64,000 nucleotides of DNA from Miscanthus floridulus (GCF_019320115.1 NC_089598.1:27509491-27573490); one strand, 5' to 3'. Counted from the stretch's first letter, positions 23,035 to 34,311 are shown. The notes: generated by a model not told the origin, from the letters alone. Translations and numbers: made by a program.

Positions 23035-23107
23035 AAAATATGGGCAGTGAAAAAATAGATGGCTATCAAGAGTAAAATATGGGCAGTGAAAAAATAGATG
23101 GCTATCA
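23035..23107 (+). repeat. 39-bp direct tandem duplication
   Basis: AAAATATGGGCAGTGAAAAA... at 23035 is repeated with a period of 39 bp at 23074, almost without change, so it is a recent slippage event at the truncated edge of Tat-A. Confidence 0.8.
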
Positions 23108-23169
23108 AACAGACATTTAGATAGTCTGATTTAGGTAGTACTGCCGCTAATATAGTTATGGCTATTTCC

Positions 23170-23710
23170 TGTCAAAACAACTAGATACGGCTAGTTCTTG
23201 CTGATCATGCTTTTATATGATATTAGTGATAGCCTGAAATTCTTCTTTATTAAAAAAAATAGTGATAGCCTGAAATTGCAGATTTCTATACACTCCTTTA
23301 ATTTTGTTGATGACCCTGATATACTCATAATTGGATTAATACTAAACAAATTTTGTTTGGTTCCCATTAGCTTTTTTCCCTTTCTTACACTTTGGCAAGA
23401 CTTTATTTGGCCTCTGTTCAACCGGTGGGTAATATGAATCACCTTTCCTCTTAAAATGTTGGTAGCTTGCTGAAAGTTTCTCTGATTATTTATTTCTCAT
23501 TTTCTTCATAGTCAAGGCATCAGCATATTCCTTCAACTCCATTTTGAGCTGTGATCCTATCACAGCCTGGAAATAAGACATGATACTGTAAGTTTTGCCT
23601 CTAAACTTAATTACAGTAAGACCATGATTTGCCTGTTAGTCGTGTATGGTGCCATCTGCTTGTTAGCTCCACTGCAATCTGATTGTGGCTTTGTAGGTTT
23701 TCTTACAGCC
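23170..23710 (+). repeat. Old dispersed repeat, copy 1
   Basis: It shares phrases with 29600-30345: TAGTGATAGCC...GATTGCAGATTTCT, AGCATATTC..TCAACTCCAT, ACAGTAAGACCATGATT and TGCAATCTG.TTGTGG. The order of the phrases is the same but rotated, as expected for pieces of a tandem array or a duplicated noncoding region. Diverged, no coding potential. Confidence 0.45.
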
Positions 23711-25799
23711 ACTGGATCGTGGGTAGCTAGTTGATGTTATGATGATCTGCCCACCTTGGGATAGTGAGCTGTCCCAAGTACATCGAACTGCTTACGTTGC
23801 TATGAACTGATCCTGGAGCAGTTTCTATGTCGCCAATCATGCGTGTTTTCATGAATGAATTACATGATTTGGCAACATAACTACCTGATGCACACGCGCA
23901 ATATGCTTGTCACTACACAATAGTGGATGGTCCTATACCCTTATGAGAATTTGGGGTAGCCTTTAGGTGGCGACCAAGTGTCGTCAGGAAAAAAAAAAAA
24001 CTATTTGAGACAGAGTAGCCAAGAACTCCAATATGGCAATATCGGTGTGTCATGTGTACTCAAGGCCATAATGGTTCAAACTGGACCATATGTCCATATG
24101 CACTTCTGATGAAAATTGCAAGATGCAGCAAACTTACGGTGGCGTGGCCTTAATGGATTGATGATGACAAAGATGCGATAGATATGCGCCATCACCCTCT
24201 CTCCCTGGCACCAAAAGTTCTGGTGGTGTTAAAAGTTCTGAGATCATCCTACTTTAGACAGAGAGACTTTCTTTCCCCCAATGGCAACTTTAGACTCGGA
24301 CTTGGAAAGTTGTGAGTGACTTAAAGAGAAAAAAAAATCAGAGGGAACGTTTGAAGGAAATCATGAGCATGAGCCACGAAGCAAGTACTGTATATCAGCA
24401 GGTATCATTTTTTTTTCTTTGGTCTTGCTCCTAGAACACCGGTTACTTGTGTTGATCTTGTACTCTCCATCTGGTCGCAGGTAATACATGGCAGTACTTG
24501 GAAAGGTACTCCAGGTCGCGTTAGTTTGATCAGCGGTTGCTGTGGACATGGGCAGTGATAGCCGACGGTAACAGCAGCTGAGAGCTGGGCTTCGATTCGA
24601 TTTATAGACTTAACTGTCAGTGGAATTGTGCACATGCGAAGCAGGGAAGGCAAATGCAAGAAAACAAGAAGCGACCGCTCGCCTGAACTCCTTGGTCTCA
24701 TTCGCCATTCTTTCATGTGACAGCTAAATTACTGGATGCTGGATGCTGCGTGATGTGAAATGGAGATGGCCAGGTAGGAGGAGAGGAACGAGTCGAGGTT
24801 GTCCGTTCTCTTGTCTTTTCTTTCTATTGTCTGTTATGCTGGCGATTTGATTTGTTAGGCAGAAACAAATTGGGAGAGGCAATCATGCCCAAATAAATGA
24901 TTTTCCGTTTTTAGCCCTAGTAGCTCTGCACCCCAAATGGCCAAATGATTCAGGAGTTCAGTTTCGCAAGGACATACTGGAGCACTGGTAGTGATAGGAC
25001 CAACTAAATAGAGGCGCCCTTGCGAGTTGCTTCTTGCTTCCCTCCTGCTCTCAACTATAGTACCAGGACATGTGCAGAGATGAGAGAACCACAGACAAAG
25101 ATCACGAGCATGGTCATTCATCGTCAGAGCTACACGGTTCGCCGCTTTACCAGCATCCACACCACGAACAGATTTTTGTTACGCGGTGCCCAAAAGCAGT
25201 GATGGCCTGAGGGAAAGCCGGACCCACGATTTCAGAATTGTGAATGCCTAAGCAGAGACCAAAAAGAATTTCAGATTTTACCTCTGAATTTGATTAAGAA
25301 AGAAAACAAATCGAGAATTCAAGATCTGCCAAGACTTCCGCCTTCAAGCTGTCTTGTGGGTGTGTGGCCTCCTGGCTTAGCCATCGGCGGGCAGCGGTCG
25401 TGCTGTGCGCTTCCCGGCAGCTGAGGCCGAGCAGCGAGCCTTGTTATGCTGGGTGGACGGCCGAGCGCCCCTATGGGCTGGAGGATCCACCCATAGGGCA
25501 ATAGGGTGCTGGCGCGCGGGGTGCCATCGTGCCGAGTCGGCGATGGCCAGGATCGGCAGTTATAGTCGCTAGGATCACCTGTGAATATCTCTGATTAGTT
25601 TCTTTACATGTCTGATGATGTTTTTTACTTAATTAGTTTTTTACATGGCAGAAGATAGGCTTCAATAGCTGCTAGCATTAGCAAATAGCAACGCGCAAAC
25701 GAACAATAACAGCTCCGAGCAATCCAAGCGGAGCATGGGAGAAAAATAGAAGTTTCATGTTGTTTCATAGTAGTACAACGTTGTAATTTACAAGGCAGG

Positions 25800-26210
25800 T
25801 CACGGCATCGTTGCAAACCCCGATCCTCAAGGGCCTGCCTCGACGTCGATCTCGCCGCCGGCCATCATCGGCTTCACTTTGTCGTAGCAGCCGTCTCGCG
25901 GCCAAAAGCCACTTGCGTGCCGCGAACGCCACCCTCCAAGCAGCAGCTGGATACTCAGGTGTTGAATGCTTTCCAGCAGGCTCTCCAGGTGCCGCTTGAC
26001 TCGTCCAAAGAGGCAAGCACTGCGGATGCTGTTCAAAGTCGACCTGACAAATGTCGACCTGGCAATCGATGGCCTGCCCGAGGATGCTTGCTAGCTTCGA
26101 CAGCCTCCCTTTGCTCGTCGCCATTTGTGTGTGATTATGGCAATTATGGTTATTGTTGTCAACCCGTCGCAAACTTTTCTTGTTACTTTGTTTGTTGTGT
26201 TGGGTCACTT
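25800..26210 (+). pseudogene. Frameshifted fragment of a grass protein with an RSSRLAAK motif
   Basis: Across three frames the plus strand reads GLPRRRSRRRPSSASLCRSSRLAAKSHLRA, then QVLNAFQQALQVPLDSS, then LRMLFKVDLTNVDLAIDGLP. I recall RRS-RLAAK followed by a short helical C-terminus from uncharacterised, transposon-associated grass proteins, but cannot name a family. At least two frameshifts separate the parts and there is no visible start or upstream exon. It could be a transduplicated gene fragment or the tail of an unrecognised element. A minus-strand ORF over the same bases is a shadow. Confidence 0.4.
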
Positions 26211-26428
26211 CCCTCCTTGGTAGTCCCTGATTACTTCTGTTAAACTTCTTATGTCCTAAAATAAGTGACGTTTTTTTACTTTTAAACTTCTAGTTTGACC
26301 ATTCTTCTTATTCAAATGTTTTGTGCAAATAATAAAATAAATAAGTTATTATTAAAGTATCTCTAATTATAGAATAAGTAATAACGAAATAAATAACATT
26401 TATACAAAAATTTTGAATAAGACGAATG

Positions 26429-26697
26429 TGTTATAAAACATGTTGCCAGCAGTTATGACATTTCCCTCTCCGTCTCTCATGATCAAAATAGTAGATGAAA
26501 ATAGAACACATAGACACAAGAGATGGGGAGACTATTATTTATTCCTCTAAATATTGTTGATTACAACATAGAACTCCCACGTATATATAGTCCTGCCAAG
26601 GTCTAAGAGTTTGGTAAGAGCCCATATATAAACGGACTAGGATTAGGATTCTACCTTCTTCTTTTCTTTTAGGATAGAGCCCGTATGTTTTACAACA
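26429..26697 (-). repeat. Low-coordinate (3') LTR of the short-LTR element
   Basis: On the minus strand it starts TGTTGTAAAACATACGG and ends TTTTATAACA. It abuts the polypurine tract on its inner side. Confidence 0.8.
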
Positions 26698-28978
26698 CTC
26701 CTCCTTGGACGATTACCATGATATGCACATGCCTCATTAAAAACTCCATCCGAAAATCCAGTGGAAAAAACTGTTCTAGGAGAAAAGAGTACATCGCATT
26801 CGTTAATTGCATTACACATGTTGTCTCATTAAAACCTTATGTGAAAAAACTTTAAGTAAAAACTCACATAGGAAAAAAAAAGTACAACATTTAACCTTCT
26901 TAGTCATTATTCTTCTGGATATTCTATTCTTCATGAATAGATTTTTATCCTCATGATAAATGCATAAACTTCAGTGTTTTAGCAAATATGATTTTCTTGA
27001 CATTTGTAATTTTAGTGGTTTACCTTCGAGGTAGATTCAATTAGATATGCTCTCCTCATAAAGCCATACTTTGAACTTTATTGTTCAAATCACACATCTC
27101 ACAAATGTATGCTTAGTTAATGGTATACGATACCACAATACTATATCTTTCAAAAAGTTAGCTCATAATCTTCTATGAATTATAATAGAGTAAACAAGAG
27201 CACAAGAGCACATGCATAAATGACCACTTATTAGTTGTGCAAGACAAATAAAATTTATCCTTCGGGATAATAAATCCTTTCAGAGGATTATGGGGTTAAA
27301 TAAGTTACAATATTCAATATCTTCTAGATAGTGTATCAAACTTATACTAGAGTTTGAGTACTTGTAATTCTTTCTTAGTGGATTTTCAAATTCTACAAAT
27401 CTTCAGGACTTTGATTGTAGCACTAAATAATAAATCCAGTCTTGCATTTGGCATTTAGGAGATGATTCAATTACCAAAATCACCATTATTCTTATACCTT
27501 CTATGGTATTTAGATGATATCAATCACTTCATTGCTAGCTTTATAATATACACTTTCTGAGTGTATGTATGACACCTTCATGGTGCTTCGGATTTCTCAT
27601 TTTCTTTCTCTCGGGTCTATATTCATTTTAGGGATCAATGGTGTTTATTCAAGAACCAACTCGTAAATCCTTCAATGATTAATTCCTTCAAGGATGTTCT
27701 CATTCTTAGTGAATAACAATTCTCTTCTATAAGATATATTCTCTATTACATGAGAGATTATTATGTGATATACACAATAAGACAGTGATATCCATTGCAA
27801 AGTTATTCGTTGACTCTTTTCCTTCTAGGACATGCTCTTCTTGAGACTTCAATATTCACACAGGAATATGTTTTACTTTAGACTTTTTAATACTTGGTAT
27901 GAGATTTAATTTCCGTATGTTGCGATTTATATTCTTCAGGAACTATATGGATCATTATAATCCATTCATTAACGGCATATTTCATATTCTTTCATTTCAT
28001 TTGCCAGAGATATAGCAGAACATTTTTTCTTTTTAGTAGGAGATCCAACCTCAATTGCTTTTTTCATTGACCCAATATAATCGCTACAGGCGACTTTGCC
28101 ATGGACTTTGTTTTTTGGATTCGGATTCTCATAAGAGAAGCATTCGCAATTATAGAAGTAGCGTTGTCGACAACTATTATTTTCTCCCAATATTCTCACA
28201 ATATGAGATTATTCTGTCTCTTTGTTATTTCCCAAATAAGAGATGATTTATTGTTCTGCATCCCAACACTAATGATGCGTGCGCATAGTGTGTTGAATTC
28301 ATCTTCATGATGATCCTCTTTATGAGGTGCTTAACCTTCTACATGAGGTGTTCTCTTCATGAGAATGGAGGAGTTTCATTTTATTTCTATTCAACAAGTA
28401 CACACTAAACTAGAACCCATAGGTGTCCCCGTGGATTTTAGATCGATAGCATACAACATTTAGTTTACTACTAGTAAACATAACTTCTGGTTTATAACTT
28501 CAAGTTACTCCTCTTATTTTCAAAAATATCTAGCATATGCTCCGCTTCATGCTTCACAAGAGCATTAGTTAAACTATTGTTTGATTTAGTGCGTGATACT
28601 ATTCCTGCTTCAAGCTTCAAGGAATATTTTACTTTTAAGATCATTTTCCTTATGTGAAAATAATATTTGGCATTCAAAATAGGCTATCTCCCCCTAATGC
28701 CAACATTAGATCTTTAATAACATACTTCAAAAGATATTCCCTATCATGGGCTTAAATAATTCAAATTTATGTATCTCCAACTACAAACGGATGCCCGTTC
28801 ATGTATGCTATGATAAAATTTTATAGGAAATATTCACGCACATATTTAAACATAGGGTTAGTATTCATTAAATGCAGCGAGTTAGAACACATAAAGTGCA
28901 CATAAGAATGTTTAGCATTCCTACAAACTTCGGGATGTTCTACCCCTGATTTGCACATATATATCTTAGTTTAGAACG

Positions 28979-29246
28979 TGTTATAAAACATGTTGCCAAC
29001 GGTTAGGACATTTTCCTCTCCGTCTCTCATGATCAAAATAGTAGATGAAAATAGAATACATAGACACGAGAGATAGTGAGACTATTCTTTATTTCTCTGA
29101 ATATTGGTGATTACAACATAGAGCTTCCACGTATATATAGTCCTGCCAAGGTCTAAGAGTTTGTAAGAGCCCACATACAAATGGACTAGGATTATGATTC
29201 CACCTTCTTCTTTCTTTTTAGGATAGAGTCCGTATGTTTTACAATG
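28979..29246 (-). repeat. High-coordinate (5') LTR of the short-LTR element
   Basis: Aligned along its full length with 26429-26697, about 91% identical by hand count. Its outer terminal CA has mutated to TG. Confidence 0.8.
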
Positions 29247-29461
29247 GAATGGTCAAACAATAAGTCCATAAGTCAAAAACATCACTTATTTTTACGATGA
29301 AGGGAGCATGCTTCTGTAAAACTTCTCCTGGCTTCAGTTTAAGCTATGGGTGTTACTGCACATGCAGTTTGCTCTAAAAGGATTTTAACGAGTGTTAACA
29401 ATTTCTCTGAATTGCTTCTATTGTGTGTGTAGGTAGCAATCTAGGCCTAAGCATATTCTGA

Positions 29462-29596
29462 GCCTGTTCGTTTGGCTGTGGCTTGTCGTAAACGATCGTA
29501 AATTTTCAGCCGAAACAGTATTTTTCTCTCACACAAACCAGCTAGCAGTATTTCTTCACGAACAAGAAATGATATGAACCAGCCAACCGAACAGGC
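29462..29596. mobile_element. 135-bp MITE with GCCTGTTCG termini, copy 1
   Basis: Terminal inverted repeats: GCCTGTTCGTTTGGCTG at the left and CAGCCAACCGAACAGGC at the right match at 16 of 17 positions. A second copy, 16 bp shorter internally, lies at 48859-48977. I recall this MITE from Andropogoneae genomes but cannot assign a superfamily; no target duplication is evident. Confidence 0.8.
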
Positions 29597-29599
29597 TGT

Positions 29600-30345
29600 C
29601 TGTCAGCTACATCTTAAGCATATCATCACCGCCCAGAGATAATATATGATGCTGTACGTTTTGCTTCTAAACCTGTCAAATAGTAAGACTCTGATTCATC
29701 ACTTAAGGTGTCTTTTTTGTATCTTGGACTTGTGAGGTTATACTCTTTTGCTTTTAATAAAATCCAGTAGGGGGCAACCTCTCCTGTTACCATAAAAAAA
29801 CTTAAGGTGTCTTTTCAGATTTATTAATGATGAATTAACTTGAGATGTGGCAATATATAGCCCGCAGACCAAATACGCCCTAGTTGCATCTAGTGTCATG
29901 CTTGCTATAAAACTTGCTTAGCTCTATTGCAATCTGGTTGTGGGCTTGTGGCAAATTCTTCTCGATCATGCTAGTTTGTGAGATTAGTGATAGCCGTGAG
30001 ATTGCAGATTTCTGTAGGATCCTCTCTTTGTTTTGCTCGTAAGGGTAATTTTTTTTTTAGATTCCTTTGAGTTTTCCTATCCTTTTCTGTACTTGTAGTG
30101 ATAACAGAGATGGTGTTTTTACTGTTGTCGCGTCCAGGACTCCAGGTATATGTAGTGGCCAACACATAAGCATATTCTTTCTCAACTCCATCTTCACCGT
30201 TTCACAGTTTGGAAACAAGACATGATTATGTAGGTTGCCTCCAAACCTGAGTACTGTAAGACATCAATAAGACCATGATTGACTACTAATACTTCTTTTG
30301 AGAGTTTTAAGAAGTTAGTCGCATTTGGTGTCATCTTTGCTCGGT
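29600..30345 (+). repeat. Old dispersed repeat, copies 2 and 3
   Basis: Two diverged units, about 29614-29990 and 30000-30345, each with an AGCATAT..., a TAAGAC..TGATT and a TTGG/AGTGTCAT phrase, related to 23170-23710. The first unit is interrupted by a LINE stub (29717-29799). The Tat-B LTR is inserted at the end of the last unit. No protein-coding signal. Confidence 0.4.
29717..29799 (+). mobile_element. 5'-truncated LINE (L1-like) stub with poly(A)
   Basis: ACTTAAGGTGTCTTTT (16 bp) is found at 29701-29716 and again at 29800-29815. Between them are 83 bp ending in a polyadenylation-like AATAAA (29757-29762), a G-rich AGTAGGGGGC and a short A tail. A long target duplication, a poly(A) tail and extreme 5' truncation are the marks of LINE-mediated insertion, and the 3' end resembles plant L1 3' UTRs. 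Confidence 0.75.
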
Positions 30346-30352
30346 ACCTAAC

Positions 30353-31939
30353 TGTCGGTGTTTCGAGTAAACACCAACTAGTAAATTTGTATTTGTTGCA
30401 TATTAGGTCCGGATGGTGTACTAAAAGACACAAGGTTTATACTGGTTCGGGCAGAATGTCCCTACGTCTAGTTTGCTGTTGCTGCTCGTGTTATTAGCAC
30501 TAAAAGGTTCGTAGTAGGGGTACAAACGGTCGAGAGAGGGACAGGTCTCAAGTCTCTGATGGAAAGGTCGAACGAGTGCTGAGAGCCCGGTTGCTGCTCA
30601 GCTGTGTGTTATGTGGTGCGTGGTGTGTAGAATTAATCCGTCCCTTTAGTGGGGTGCCCTGCCCTCCCTTTTATAGATCAAGGGGGAGCAAGGATTACAG
30701 AAGGGAGAAAGAAGAAAAACAGAGGCCAAGAAGGTCCTTCGAAGGTGTCGGATCTTCATTTTCCTTTGAGCCTGCCCTGCTGACACGGCTGATGGTGCTA
30801 GGGATAGCATGTTCGGTGATCCTGATAGGGCCGTGCTCTGGCTTCGTTCAACAAGTGGTCACGTCCCATCCCGTCCCGGCGGGCGGCGCGATGCACTAGG
30901 GTGCCGAGCCGCGGCCCTATGGGGAACAGATGGCGTAGAGGCCCCCACGTTCGTTACTGTAGATGACATGAGTTTCCTCTTGGACCGTAGCAGTTGTCAT
31001 ATGTTTCTGTCAGGATTCGTGCCCGAGGGCAAATGCCGACGCCCACAACACTATAGGACAAATGTTAGTGCCCACAACACTGTTTGGGCTCTGACATGCC
31101 TAGAAGGGCTTAAAGCGCCTGTCTGGTCATATCTTGATGGTACCTTCCTACAGGTGTGCAGGGTATGGTCCTTGGTATTGCGGTTGACTTGAGTGCCCCA
31201 CCTTATCTGCGCGCGTAGTTATGAAGGAGCAACGCACAGACGTGGGGCGAGGCGGAGCCTGCCCTCGGACGTCGGGCGAGGTGGAGTCTACCCACGGATG
31301 TCGGCGCGAGGTGAAGCCAGCCCCTGGACGTTGGGTGAGGCAGAGCTAGCCCTCGGACATCGGGCGAGGCGGAGCCTGCCCCCAGACATCGAGTGAGGCA
31401 GAGCCAGCCCTCAGTCATCGGGAGAGGCAGAGTCTAGCCTCAGTCGTCGGGTGAGACGTCGGGCAAGGCGGAGCCTGCCTCTAGACGTCGGGCGAGGCGG
31501 AGCCAGCCCTCAGTCGCCGGGCGAGGCGGAGTCTGCCCTCGGACGTCGGGTGAGGCGGAGTCTGCCCCCAGACGTTGGGCAAGGCGGAGCCAGCCCCTAG
31601 ACGTCGGGTGAGGCAGAGCTAGCCCTCAGTCATCAGACGAGGCGAGTCTGCCCTCGAACGTCGGGTGAGGCGAAGTCTGCCCCCAGATGTCGGGTGAGGT
31701 GGAGTCTACCCCCTGACGTCAGGTGAGGCGGAGTCCAACCCTTAGGGGTCAGGCGAGGCGGAGCCAGCCCTTAGGGATCGGGCGAGGCAGAGCCAACCCC
31801 CAGGGGTCGGGCGAGGTAGAGCCAACCTTCAGTCATTTTGGCAAGAAGTGCAGCTGCATTTTGGTCTGTTCGAAAGCATCAACATTTGATGGTTATTAGC
31901 TCCTCCTCATTGGCCACCCTGGTATTCGGTCCTCGACAG
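30353..31939 (-). repeat. 3' LTR (1587 bp) of Tat-B
   Basis: On the minus strand it starts TGTCGAGGACCGAATACC and ends GGTGTTTACTCGAAACACCGACA. The low-coordinate 538 bp align with 63463-64000. It contains a 29-bp minisatellite (31239-31830). The flanking base run at 30348-30352 is the candidate target duplication; the other side is outside the window. Confidence 0.85.
31239..31830 (+). repeat. 29-bp minisatellite, about 20 units, inside the Tat-B LTR
   Basis: Units of the form GACGTCGGGCGAGGCGGAG + CCTGCCCTCG follow one another with substitutions and a partial unit near 31450. The array produces spurious ORFs on both strands. The units are contiguous with no spacers, so this is not a CRISPR-like array. 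Confidence 0.9.
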
Positions 31940-32205
31940 TAGCCCCTAAGCCCCCGGGTGATTCGGATAGAATCGCCCGGGGGGTATTTCGATTCGCCAG
32001 AGGGTGCGCGCGAGTGCACCCGACGGGTGTAGCCCCCGAGCCCCTAGGTGATTCGGATAGAATCGCTCGAGGGGTATTTTGATTCACCAAAGGGTGCGTG
32101 TGAGCGTACCCGACAGGTGTAGCCCCTGAGCCCCCAAGTGATTCGGATAGAATCGCCCGGGGGTAATTCGGACCCTTCGTGGGTATGGCTGTGAGATTTG
32201 GTGGT
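31940..32205 (-). repeat. Triplicated 89-90-bp block holding the Tat-B polypurine tract
   Basis: Blocks start at 31940, 32029 and 32119 (plus strand GTAGCCCC...), each with GTGATTCGGATAGAATCGC. The block touching the LTR gives, on the minus strand, the tract GGGGGCTTAGGGGCTAC directly before TGTCGAGG. The other two carry similar purine-rich copies without an LTR next to them. Confidence 0.8.
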
Positions 32206-32630
32206 TTTGTTAGCTAGATAGCTTAAAGGGAACCCTGGTATCTCGTTTGCGGGGATTCATCCAGGGTCAGCCCAGTTGAGACTCGATCGCGGATCGAGAC
32301 TCCCTTGAGGCTCGTGCGCCTAAGTTTTGGCCGCTCGCGGGCTCATCCTTCGTTGGGATGGCCATGAAAACCATTGGGCCAGCCCTCGAACTCCTAGGCC
32401 CAGGCGGGCCGGAGAAACACTTTTTGACCCGTATCCCTTCTGCGGGAAAAGAGTCCTGGTCTGCCCGGGAAGGCAAAACGTCCGGTGTGACTTTGGTGGG
32501 AAAGGATAGGGATTACGGGCGTGGTGATGTGGTGGTGATGTGGTGGTGTGGTGGTGAATCATGGTAGGCGTGGTGATGTGGTGGTGAATTGAGCCAGGCG
32601 GACGGTTGCCTTCCTCGCATCCGTCGCCCC

Positions 32631-32638
32631 TATAAAAC
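32631..32638 (+). promoter_or_regulatory. TATA box of antisense cassette 1
   Basis: TATAAAAC lies 143 bp before the ATG at 32774, within GC-rich leader sequence. It points away from the 3' LTR, against the direction of the element's own genes. Confidence 0.55.
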
Positions 32639-33414
32639 CAAAGGGTTCGCCCCCAGGGTTTTGTACATTACCTCTTTGCCTTTGCATCCACAACCTTCGC
32701 CGCCAATTGCCTAGGACTTCCACATCCGCATCTCAGCCGCTGTCAAGTTCTCATCCCCCTCCCTAATCATTCAATGGAGCTGTGGTGTAGATCCGATGTC
32801 ACCCTCCAGAGCCTGGAGGGTCTCGTTCGCCGCGGCCTTCTTTGCGCGCTGACCGCCGCCGAGGAGTGGCGGCTGCCCGACAATGAGGACGCACCGTCAT
32901 CGCCCAAAGGCTATGTTGTGTCCTTTGCTCACTTCCACAAGTGGGGATTCGCCACCGCCGCCCACAAGTTCCTTCGGGGGTTGCTACATTACTACAATGT
33001 GGAGCTACATCACCTTACTCCCAATGGCATCCAACACATTGCAGCGTTTGTCGCCCTATGTGAGGGGTTCCTAGGGATTAGTTCCCACTTCAACCTGTGG
33101 TGGCACTTCTTTGTCGTCACCCTCCTTAGGTCCAGTGGGAGTGGGTGGCTCCATCGCCACGCCTGAGGTACCAACGGAGGGGAGTGGCCTCGCCGCCATG
33201 CTTCAAGAGGTAGTAGGGATGGGCAGATCTATCGCCGTGCCCAAGGTGTTGGTGGAGGGAGGTGCCCCCCCCCCCCCGCTGTGCCCCTGGAGGTACTGGA
33301 GGTGAGCCCCTCTGCCCGAGAGTAGGGGGCAGGCTCAAAACAGTCCCGCCCCGATAAGGCAGAACAGAGACCTTGGGGTTCGTCCCCCAAATGGCCCCGC
33401 CCAACAGCGCCAAT

Positions 33415-33490
33415 GTAAGCCACCAGTTCCTCTGCTTTTTCTCTGTTTTCTCTATTTTTGTCATGACTCATGCTTTTTGTGTTCTTGCAG
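33415..33490 (+). other. Intron 1 of antisense gene 1
   Basis: GTAAGC donor, T-rich body and TTCTTGCAG acceptor, 76 bp, a normal size for a short grass intron. Confidence 0.6.
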
Positions 33491-34234
33491 CGTCTTAAGG
33501 TGGCGTGGTTTTTTGGCGGTGGCACCCAAGAAGAGCGTCGCCGTTCCGGTGAGACGGGGGCCGTTGCCTGACGTTGCTCCTGTTTTGGGCAGGAGCGGAG
33601 CCAATGTTGCGGCCTCGTCGGCCGGTCAGGTGCCGCCCGTGGTGGTGCTCATGCCCTCGTCGGGTCAGGCGAATGCTGAGGATGAAGGAGCGCCCTCGGA
33701 GGTCGCCGAGCAAACAGCGGTGAAGGTGATTCCGCTGCCTACATCGGAGCGGATGAAGCTACTGCTCGCGTTTGTGGCACCATCCATGGTGGGCACGGTG
33801 CCACGAGTTGAGGCCCCAGCATCGCAAACGGAGGTGGGCGCGACCGTGACAAGCCAGGCACAGCCGGACGCAGCCGTGGTGGTGCCTAAGGAAGCGACGT
33901 GATTCGTGCCACCGACGGCCTAGGCGACGACACCCGAGGTAGGTCGGACAGAGGGGGACATGATCGAAGGGTCCTCGGGTGTCATGGAGGTGGTGGAGAG
34001 GACTAGCGGGGGGTCGCCCTTGGCCCTGACATCGGGGGCAGCCGCTCGCCCGCACGGGGTAAGTCGCTGCTCTAGTGGATGGATCCTCAAGACCCAACAT
34101 GGATTCTCTTCTCACTCGATGATGCTACCAAGAGCACAGAGCGGGAGAGTCTCAACGAATGGATCTTGGCTATGATGGATGTTCTGAACCAGGCCAGGGG
34201 CATCCTATGTGATGTCATCATTCCTACTAGTCGG

Positions 34235-34311
34235 GTATCTGCTTAATCTCCCCTCTCGCTTTCTTCTTTCTTCATGTATTTTTGTGTTTTTGATATTGAT
34301 CTTCTTTTTAG
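34235..34311 (+). other. Intron 2 of antisense gene 1
   Basis: GTATCTGC donor, pyrimidine-rich body and CTTTTTAG acceptor, 77 bp. The coiled-coil frame begins right after it. Confidence 0.6.

Larger units (their letters stand above)
23017..26244. other. AT-rich, lower-copy intergenic DNA
   Basis: No LTR element or conserved ORF is visible except the gene fragment at 25800-26210. It contains a 39-bp tandem pair (23035-23107), a homopolymer A run at 23989-24000 that could be the tail of a small retroposon, and one copy of the old repeat described at 29600-30345. ORFs in 24360-25500 do not resemble anything I know. This is the most likely remaining ancestral sequence in the window. Confidence 0.5.
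26429..29246 (-). mobile_element. 2.8-kb short-LTR retrotransposon, probably non-autonomous, GAATG target duplication
   Basis: Two direct repeats of 269 and 268 bp (26429-26697, 28979-29246) flank 2.28 kb of AT-rich DNA. GAATG precedes the first (26424-26428) and follows the second (29247-29251), so the unit is complete. A polypurine tract on the minus strand (AAGGAGGAG, complement of 26700-26708) touches the low-coordinate LTR, which gives minus orientation. The inside has only short ORFs (for example 28677-28492, and 28199-27969) and no convincing gag or pol motif. Hand alignment gives about 25 differences between LTRs, about 9%, so it is old. Copia or gypsy membership is not determinable by eye; no clear tRNA-type PBS is seen. 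Confidence 0.75.
26245..29306 (+). mobile_element. Stowaway-like MITE, split by a short-LTR element
   Basis: Left arm 26245-26428 and right arm 29252-29306. The left arm starts CTTCTTATGTCCTAAAATAAGTG and has TTGACCATTC and TTTTGAATAAGACGAATG. The right arm mirrors it with GAATGGTCAAAC, AAGTCAAAAA and CACTTATTTTTACGATGAAGGGAG. These are the usual inverted arms of the grass Stowaway/mariner MITE whose ends resemble CTCCCTCCGTCC. Without the insertion it is about 240 bp. Its ends are worn and I cannot confirm a TA duplication. Confidence 0.7.

Noticed and set aside
23980..24001. Poly(A) of a SINE
   Set aside because: An A run exists but no target duplication or tRNA-like head could be found upstream.
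24405..25501. Host exons in the low-copy region
   Set aside because: ORFs are short, without domains or plausible splice structure; not supported.
31193..31850. Possible CRISPR-like array
   Set aside because: Units are contiguous without unique spacers, and the location is inside an LTR of a plant element; it is a minisatellite.
33264..33278. C homopolymer in antisense gene 1 as a programmed frameshift site
   Set aside because: The surrounding frame is already broken and slippage or sequencing error explains a long C run better.
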